64,000 bases of DNA from Aquila chrysaetos chrysaetos. Lineage: Eukaryota; Chordata; Aves; Accipitriformes; Accipitridae. Both the position numbers and the translations under genes were made by a program. The stretch spans positions 31,743,120 through 31,807,119 of the forward strand of contig NC_044006.1 in the NCBI RefSeq assembly GCF_900496995.4, in the 5' to 3' direction. Position 1 is the first letter of the stretch. Each line of letters starts with the position of its first letter. Below the pieces are notes generated by a model. That model made no database searches. It had not been told where the DNA came from and saw nothing but the letters and a program-made list of their open reading frames with translations. This document shows, piece by piece, positions 57,253-64,000 of this stretch.

Positions 57253-58299
57253 CTGAACAAACAGCAGTCATTGTTTAGCAAGATATTTTATCTTCCTTAA
57301 CTTCTTGTCACTTTGGTGCATGCCTCTAAGTCTAAGGTCTGCCCAGGTCTTTAAAATATTAACCATCACATGTCTAAAATAATTTTATCTGGTGCTTACT
57401 GTACTGAATCAAACTGGGTAACACAAACCTAAAATCTTTTAATGTAGAATAAAGAGATTATTCGACATACTTAACATGACTAAAATAATACAAATGACAA
57501 GGGGGGCGTCCAATACAGTGATTAATTTTATTATTTATTTTACAGTAGTGACAACTTCTGTCATAGTCTTGCTGTACTTGGAACTATAAAAATAGAAGGA
57601 AATTACCTATAGTGTGACTAGACATAAAACAGTACAGTCCACAGAAGCAATGAGGTAACACTGTCCTCGCTAACCAATAGGCTTAGCATATGAACAACAT
57701 CTCACATAGAAGGTTTTGAAAGCACCTTGTGAAAGGAGAGTGCTAGGGAAAGGATAGTCTCTTATGTCACTCATAAGAGCAAGGGTTTGGAAGGCAGTTC
57801 AATACAGGGGCCCTTAAAGGTTCACACACAGTGCCTTTCTTTAACAAGAAGATGGAGGAAAATCATAGGTAAAGTGTATGTGATGCCAGTTCTTAAAATG
57901 GCAACAGGGGAGATCTCTATAGAACCTGAAAACAGCATATGCAACTTCTGTTTCTGAACAAAGTGATCAACGACTGTAACAACTCAGAAGTTATATGGAA
58001 ATGGCAGGAAATAAGGTGAAGAGCTATGCCAGCGATACAAATACTCTGGTTTGTCAAAGCCTAGTACAGTAAGTTGCGCAAGTATCTCGTATCACTGTGT
58101 ATGTAATAAACAGCCTGTGAAATTAAATGCTGTTAAATCACAGGGGAGAAAACACTACATTAAGTACGTAATGGCAGATGCTAAATTATCTATCCTTTCT
58201 CAGGAAAGTGAGTCATTCTGGAGAGTTCTCAGAACTTCAGTCAATGCTCAGCAGTGGTTATAAAGGCAAATACAGTGTTAGGAGTCATTATGAAACAGA

Positions 58300-58480
58300 A
58301 TAAAACAGTACATCGGCATACAAAATTAATGATACAATTCTAATACTGCACACCATTCTGGTCACCCCATCTCAAAGAAAACATAGATGAGATTGAAAAG
58401 AGCTTCAAGGATAAATCAAAGATACTGAGAGGATTCTGTTCAAGCAGAGATTTAATGTATGAAGAAAGAAATAACTGAAG
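58300..58480 (+). mobile_element. Ancient CR1-like fragment
   Basis: CTGGTCACCCCATCTCAAAGA, then GATGAGATTGAAAAGAGCTTC, matches the CR1 pattern but is highly decayed. Confidence 0.5.
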
Positions 58481-59338
58481 AGAGAGAAAAGAAAACCACA
58501 AACTTAGGGGCAACCTAAAATATGTGCAGGATGTGATCATAATTTCTATAAGCAGGGGAGAGAGGGCAAAAAATTAAACTGCACAATGGGGGGGGGTGTT
58601 TTTTTTTTTGTTTTGTTTTTTTAAAGGGAATGTTATCTCATACAACAAATTTAAACTACAGAGCACATTCCCACAAAATGTTTTGAATGCCAAAAATCAA
58701 AATGTGCTAAAGCAACAATTAGACTAATTCATTGAAAATAAGCCCAGCAAGATGTATCAGAAGCAATGATGTGAGTTCAACCCACAGACAGCAGGAAGCT
58801 GAGACAAAATACTACACTGAATTTGCCCTATTCTTGTATTTTTTCCACAAGCATCAACTACACTCCAGTCAGGGGAACACAGGACTACAGTGGCCCATGT
58901 TCTGACTCTGTATTGCCACAACAGAGTGAAAGTAACCATGGAGGAATTCAAACACAGACACTTGATAGCAAAACATGTGGAAGACCAAATTATATCAAAG
59001 TTTTGGGGCTTTGTTTTTTAACGCCTGGGAGCATTAAAAGCTATGGCTGTTGTCAAATGAAAATAGGTAAGGCAATATGCAAAACTTGGGTAAGAACCAT
59101 CACCAACATGCAAATGTCTACCCTTCCAGCATATGTTTGGAAAAATGAGGAGATGAAGAGGCAGAGAAGCAAGAATCAAAATCAGGAGGCAGGAAGAGGA
59201 GCTGGGAGACATCAAGTTATAGCATTATGGGACACACAAGGAAAAAAGGGATGAAAACATCTCAAAGAGGAAGGACAAATGAGAATGAGCTGATTCTGTC
59301 TCATTAGCAGCAAATGAGTATGAAAGAGAAACAAAGAC

Positions 59339-59364
59339 CTGAATTTCTTCATCTGATACTGCCT
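59339..59364 (-). CDS. Candidate 26-nt internal exon
   Basis: Acceptor CTTGCCTTTTTGCAG and donor GTCTTT on the minus strand; it encodes AVSDEEIQ and exits in phase 0, as the 57252-57175 exon needs. A short segment like this can occur by chance. Confidence 0.25.
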
Positions 59365-61269
59365 CTGCAAAAAGGCAAGAGCTGGAGGGAATAAGATAAA
59401 GACAACATATAGAGCTAAGATCTTCTCAGAGCATACTGACTGCAAAAGGAAGGCAGGAAGAAGAGATAAGAAAGCAAGCATTGGATGAAGTTAGGAAGGA
59501 AGGCACATAAGGAAATTAGATTGTGGGAAGCAAGGGATACTCAGGGCAAGTATCACCAAAGGTAAGAAAAACCGAGGCAAAGGACCACCTGGATGTGGAA
59601 TCTGGGTTTGTGCCAGTGGAAAATGGATGTAACAGAAAAGGATGCCAGGAGACCTGTAGGGATGTTAGAATAGGAATTATAACAATAGGGAAGTGGAACA
59701 AATTGGGGGTGGGGGGCAACACTATAACGCAAAAATGCAGGGAGGAGAAAGATTGGCAAGTTTAAATGCATAAAATGCATAGAAGCTCAAAGAAAAATAG
59801 GGTTCCCCAGTACCTGTAGAGCAAGCCCTTGTCAGGTATGTGGAATCCAACACTTGCAGTGAGAAGTGGAGGACAGCAATCAGTATCACTGGCAACTACC
59901 AGAATTTGCTTCTCCAGAAGGTGCTCTCACTTATGACTGAGTTCTTACCACAGATGCATGTACTTAATGCTTTTTCCAGCCAACTTGAGTGACTGAAGCA
60001 GTGAAGCTTCTGCCCGTCATCATCAGCCCTAATAATGTTTGTCTACTTCCTGTTACTGCCTTCTACATAAATAGTAACTTCATGTGATATTTAACAACCT
60101 TAGTAACTGGAAGTGATTTTCTGCACAGTACCTTGGAAGACAAGAGTTAACCATAGATATAAAAAATGTCTGTGATACATCAACATCAATGGAAAGAACT
60201 GATGGTTCTTCAGCTACAAAAGCAGATTATTTTAATATCTGACTCCAAAACTAAAATGCTACTACAACCAAAAGGCAAAAATTGATACATATGAAGTCTT
60301 AGCCACTGTCAAGACCTCACTAACTTACACTACTTTTTGTACATTTAAAAGCTTCTTGTAGAATTTTACAGCAGATTAGTAAGAAACACACAAGGCATTT
60401 ATTATCTGAGGAGGGCCAGTCACCAGTGACCATTAATTAGTGAAAAATTAATTCTCCCCAAGTGACATTTCTGAATCCCGATTAGCTAGAAGAGACCTTA
60501 GTTTATGTAAGAGAATAAACTTTTTTGACACGCAGATTTAAATCAGGAATAACATTATCTGTTGTTCTGCCCAGTTCAGTCTCCTTTTCATCATGCATGT
60601 CACTCTGGATACTTCAGAGTTGTATTCGATCTGTAAATGGTTTAGTCTGAAGCCATGATACAGAAATTAATTTTAGGCTATACGAGTTATGCCACTATGT
60701 CTGAACATCAAATTGAAGCAGACCTTGACTGAAATTCCTTGTTCATTTGTATGGTATCATTAAATAAATATTGAACCAATACACCTTTATTCAGAAAAAT
60801 CCTTTAGTGTAAACTGGATCTTTCCTGTGCACAGGTAAGTAGCATAAAACATACTGTGAAAGAAAAAAACCAAACAACTTTATTAGGAGCACAACCAAAA
60901 GCAAAGCTATGAAGATTACAAGAGCTGCCCCCTACATAGCAAATCACAAAAACCAAGTCATCTTTACACAGAATATTACTGCATTTAATATCAATGCAGT
61001 CTGTAAAGCACAAAAGGGATAAGGAAGAGAATAATACAGAATGGGAACGCTACCTCTGTACCTAAGAAAATCAGGGAGGAAAAGTAATATTTTAGTATTT
61101 CAGTACCTAGTATTCCTGCATTTAGCTGCACCTCTTACTAAATCTATCATCAGAAAACAGGTTGAAAATTCACACACTCATAAAGGAAAGCTTCAGAATA
61201 AGTTGCCAGGCAGTATTTTTGCATCTCGTGAAAACAGTGCCTTGCAATAAGCTGTATTTTCAGAAGCTA

Positions 61270-61274
61270 CGAAG
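61270..61274. repeat. Target-site duplication CGAAG (left)
   Basis: CGAAG here and CAAAG at 61793-61797 differ by one CpG-type transition, consistent with a decayed 5-bp duplication. Confidence 0.55.
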
Positions 61275-61792
61275 TGTTATAGACGCTCGTGACAAAGTGG
61301 AGGAGCCAATCTGTATTAAATAAAAATTGAATTTATTAGCAAGCGATAAGAGAGCAAAACAGCGCTCGGCAGCCGGGGAGACAGTGCTCCGCCAAAAGCT
61401 CGCAGCTTTATGTTATAGTTACATTGCTTATATACAGTTCATGCACCTCTTTCTTGTAAGTCTCCGCCTTGTCCTGCTCCTTCTTTCTTCACTCGTGCAG
61501 GTTTGTTACTAGGCAGATTCGGTCGATCTTCTCAAAGGATGAGTGTCCTTTGATGTAGAATGTCTTTTGATGTGGAGAAGTACAGTCTTGGCAGAATTAA
61601 TCCCCTTATCTGGTAAATTTGTAGCTGTTGTCTTTTCCCTCCTTATCTAGTAAGTTATAGCCGTTGCCCTCTTCCCGTGACCTTTACGCACCATTTAAGC
61701 AAGTCTTGTTATTTACACAAGGCATCTACTAAATCTCAATATGTCTCTTCCCCCTCCCCGATTTCATGAACAAAGTTAACCCGTTCATTACA
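61275..61792 (-). mobile_element. Solo LTR of the young provirus family (518 bp), minus strand
   Basis: Reversed, it starts TGTAATGAACGGGTTAACTT and ends GAGCGTCTATAACA like the provirus LTRs, and keeps the GCTAATAAATTC poly(A) region and the GGAGCACTGTCTCCCCGG block. The U3 part is clearly more diverged, and the element is 25 bp longer. No internal sequence remains. It lies about 600 bp upstream of the CAPN7 start codon, in opposite orientation to CAPN7. Confidence 0.9.
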
Positions 61793-62121
61793 CAAAGTAT
61801 TTCAAGCACCTCCATGAAAAAGTGAGGAAAGAAAGAAAAAAACCCCACCCCACTCTATTTTAAAATACAGCAGTAATACGTTTAGGCCTCTCCAGCGGCT
61901 TGCAAACGCGGGAGAGGCGGGCCGGGGGCTCGCGCAGGGTCGCGAGCCCTTCCCTCAGCCGCCACGTGCAGCCGCACGCCAGCGCTCCTCACTGTCCCGT
62001 CCCCGCCACGCACGCGCCCGCCAAACCCGAGAACCCCGCCCCCTCACACGTGCCCGAGCATGCGCAATACAACCCTCACACCCGCCCGACGTGAGCCATC
62101 TTCCCACACCTTTTTTACTAC

Positions 62122-62150
<29 letters not shown>
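62122..62150. repeat. A(29) homopolymer in the CAPN7 promoter
   Basis: An uninterrupted A run about 240 bp upstream of the start codon. It may be the tail of a short retroposed piece, but no body is recognisable. Confidence 0.9.
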
Positions 62151-62153
<3 letters not shown>

Positions 62154-62389
62154 GCTGCCTGGACGCATGCGCACTCCGCCCCCGCGGCCCCGGGCGCCAG
62201 GGCGGCCGCTGTCAGGGCAGGTGGGCGTGGCCAGGGGAGAAGGCTGTTGGGATGGGGGTGGGGCGGCGGCGGCCCTGGCGGGGTGAGGCAGGCGGGGGAA
62301 GCGGGCGGGCGGGCGCGGAGCCGGCGGCGGGGTGGGCTCGGAGGGGCGTTGCTGCTGGTGGCGGCGGCGGCACCGGCAGGGAACTGGCC

Positions 62390-62491
62390 ATGGACGCAAC
62401 CACGCTGGAGCTGGATGCGGTGAAGTTCGCGCAGCTGGCAGTGCAGCGGGACCAGAGCGGGCGCTACCAGGAAGCGGTCTTCTACTACAAG
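62390..62491 (+). CDS. CAPN7: Calpain-7, first coding exon (34 aa)
   Basis: The ATG at 62390 opens MDATTLELDAVKFAQLAVQR and ends in EAVFYYK, followed directly by the donor GTACGG; the exon is 102 nt and ends in phase 0. This is the start of vertebrate calpain-7, a non-classical intracellular cysteine protease. It has two N-terminal MIT domains that bind ESCRT-III proteins (IST1, CHMP1), then a protease core and C2-like domains. The segment seen is the first helix pair of MIT1. The remaining exons lie beyond the right edge; I see none before 64000. Transcription is plus-strand from the CpG island. Confidence 0.9.
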
Positions 62492-64000
62492 GTACGGCGG
62501 GGGCTGGCGGCAGCCGGTTCCCTCAGGGCGCCGGTGTCCCCTTCCCCTTCGCCGCGGGCCTCCCTGAGGCCCTTGAGCTACTGGGAGGTTTGCGCTCCTC
62601 CCCTCAGCCCCCAGAGGGCCGGGCGAGGGAGGGAGGAGTGGGCCCCTGCGGCCCGGCCCGGCCCGGTCGTGCCGTGCCGTGCCGTGCCGTGCCGGCGGGA
62701 AGAGGTGCGCAGGGCTAGCGCTGCCTCAGCCGCTCCCCTCCCTTGGCGGGTACGCCCTGGAGACCGGAGCGCTGCTTGCCCTCGGAGAAGACGTGGCGGT
62801 TCCAGCCGAGAAGAAAGCGGAAGGCCGAGCGTGCGCGTCGGAAAGTTTGCCTCTCTCCGGAGGAGCAGCGTCCTTCAGGGCAGGTTGCGAAACGCGTTTT
62901 CCCTGCGTTTTGTTTTCAGGTGGGAACAAGTACTGGCCGTGCGCTGCTGTTTACTGACGGCCTTAGGGGTGGCACTGCAGCTACAGTACTTGGAAAGCGG
63001 CTGCGGGCACTTCTTCCAGCTGCTGGAGGCACAACCCCCCTCGGTGCTTCTCGGGAAGCTTCGTCGTAACCTAGCTAAAAATGTCTCTGCCCCGATGGTT
63101 CTCCGCTTTCATTCCCGGCCTCTCCTCTACCCCCACCAGGCCTGAAAGACTGTTCAGTTTTATGTTGGAGATATAAGCGCAGCACATTTTGGAGAACTGC
63201 AAGTGGGCATACTGCAGCTCTTGAGTACGCAGTTGAAAACAACTCTGTTGTATAATCAGGCATCAAATAAGTAGAGAAGTACATGGTGAAATACAAGATG
63301 CTCAGCAGTGAGCTAGCTTCAGATCACAACCTACGAGTAACGTGTGTTTAACCACATGTGAATATTCTTTCTACTAGGGATCTGGTTTTATTATTTCAAT
63401 ACAGCTTCAGGTTGGTGTAACCAAGGGTGTGATGAGGTTGATTCAGTGTCTTCCTCAATATCTATAGACTTACTACTGGTATTTAGTGGCTTCTGTGCAA
63501 CCAGTATGTGTTTTTCACCTGTGTAAGTGGTCTCACTTTCTTAGATTTATGTTTTGCAAAGTTACATTAAAGTTCCATATCCCACTGGCTTTACTTCTCA
63601 CCTGCAAGAAGGGATTTCTTTGAAGCCCATGTTTGTCCTTGTTGTAGTAACCATTCCACATATTCTGTTATCCTGCCAAAGTTATTTTCTTCCATTAACT
63701 TGCTAAGAGCTCTGTAGTTGGCCTTTTGCTTTGTGAGTACTAGGTGTCTTTGAAATGTATAAAAAGCATAGTGTTATTATCATGGTGCCCTATGCATGTA
63801 AGTGTGAAAGGATAGGAAGAGGAGTATTTTTTTTTAAACCTGGTTGTTAATGTAGGGTGAGCTAAGTTTATATGTGTAAAGTATATATATGCAAAAGTTA
63901 TAGTTACCCATAATAATGCTGATAAGCTCTGTGCTTATCAGCAACAGTGTGTGTGCATGGTCTGATAGCTATGTGCAGTACTGCTTTGTTACAATGCATT
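62492..64000 (+). other. CAPN7: CAPN7 intron 1 (start)
   Basis: Begins GTACGGCGGG. The first 600 bp are still CpG-rich, then AT-rich without exon signals. A long open frame through the exon and into the intron is a composition artefact. Confidence 0.75.
62668..62693. repeat. (CGTGC)5 pentamer repeat
   Basis: Five head-to-tail CGTGC units in CAPN7 intron 1. Confidence 0.85.

Larger units (their letters stand above)
57260..61268. other. Non-coding or intronic, few features
   Basis: AT-rich sequence. Apart from the exon-like segment at 59339-59364 and the CR1 remnant at 58300-58480, I see no supported feature. The 143-codon plus-strand frame at 58823-59254 looks accidental. Confidence 0.35.
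61880..62900. promoter_or_regulatory. CAPN7: CAPN7 CpG-island promoter
   Basis: Dense CpG begins about 500 bp before the CAPN7 ATG and continues into intron 1. The only break is a 29-bp A run at 62122-62150. Confidence 0.8.

Noticed and set aside
58823-59254. 143-codon plus-strand ORF
   Set aside because: No domain, AT-rich neighbourhood, overlaps a minus-strand exon-free region and has no splice or promoter context.
62060-63145. 361-codon plus-strand ORF covering CAPN7 exon 1
   Set aside because: It runs through the A(29) tract, the promoter and across the exon-1 splice donor into intron 1. Only the 34 codons at 62390-62491 match a known protein.

Overview
The window looks like nuclear DNA of a bird, probably a passerine or another neoavian. 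It carries avian CR1 LINE tails, several ERVL/ERVK-type avian LTR families and a tRNA-His-primed class I (gamma-like) endogenous retrovirus. There are three CpG islands and small exons with GT-AG borders. No bacterial-style operons, rRNA genes, tRNA genes or CRISPR arrays are visible.

Layout: (1) 1-6.4 kb is intergenic, with an LTR fragment joined to a CR1 tail at 1.0-1.9 kb. (2) 6.45-7.7 kb is a CpG island holding a candidate first coding exon on the minus strand. (3) 7.7-17.8 kb is AT-rich and gene-poor, with an LTR-like element near 11 kb and a clean solo LTR at 12.7-13.2 kb nested in an older LTR. (4) 17.8-23.4 kb holds a minus-strand multi-exon gene that I cannot name; six adjoining exons keep one reading frame across their splice sites. 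(5) 24,347-32,761 is a nearly complete young provirus. Its 493-bp LTRs differ at 2 positions and it has a 5-bp target duplication. Gag is cut short, most of capsid, nucleocapsid and the protease active site are missing, and RT, RNase H, integrase and Env are open. It lies antisense to the host gene. (6) 34.3-38.2 kb carries an intron-containing LSM5 copy on the minus strand plus a CpG island. Its last two exons are perfect, but exon 2 has a 1-nt deletion, exon 3 has lost its splice donor and the first coding exon is not recognisable. (7) 39.2-44.0 kb is a decayed ERVL-type provirus on the minus strand (PR-RT-RH-IN) followed by Env-like remnants; a solo LTR interrupts its RT. (8) 46.36-52.75 kb is a tandem array of four diverged units. 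Two encode about 100-aa proteins with a PKKRK nuclear-localisation motif and acidic E-V-D-P-P motifs; I do not recognise the family. A 1.1-kb LTR is inserted in the first unit. (9) 53.9-61.8 kb holds an old LTR, a possible minus-strand 3' UTR with terminal exons, an old CR1 piece, and a solo LTR of the same family as the young provirus but in opposite orientation. (10) 61.9-64 kb is the CpG-island promoter, first coding exon and start of intron 1 of CAPN7 (calpain-7), plus strand.

The host genes do not form a functional unit. What stands out is several generations of ERV insertion, a decayed unprocessed gene copy, and a local tandem gene-like array. This pattern would suit a low-recombination, repeat-rich setting such as a W or other degenerate chromosome, but the sequence alone does not prove that.
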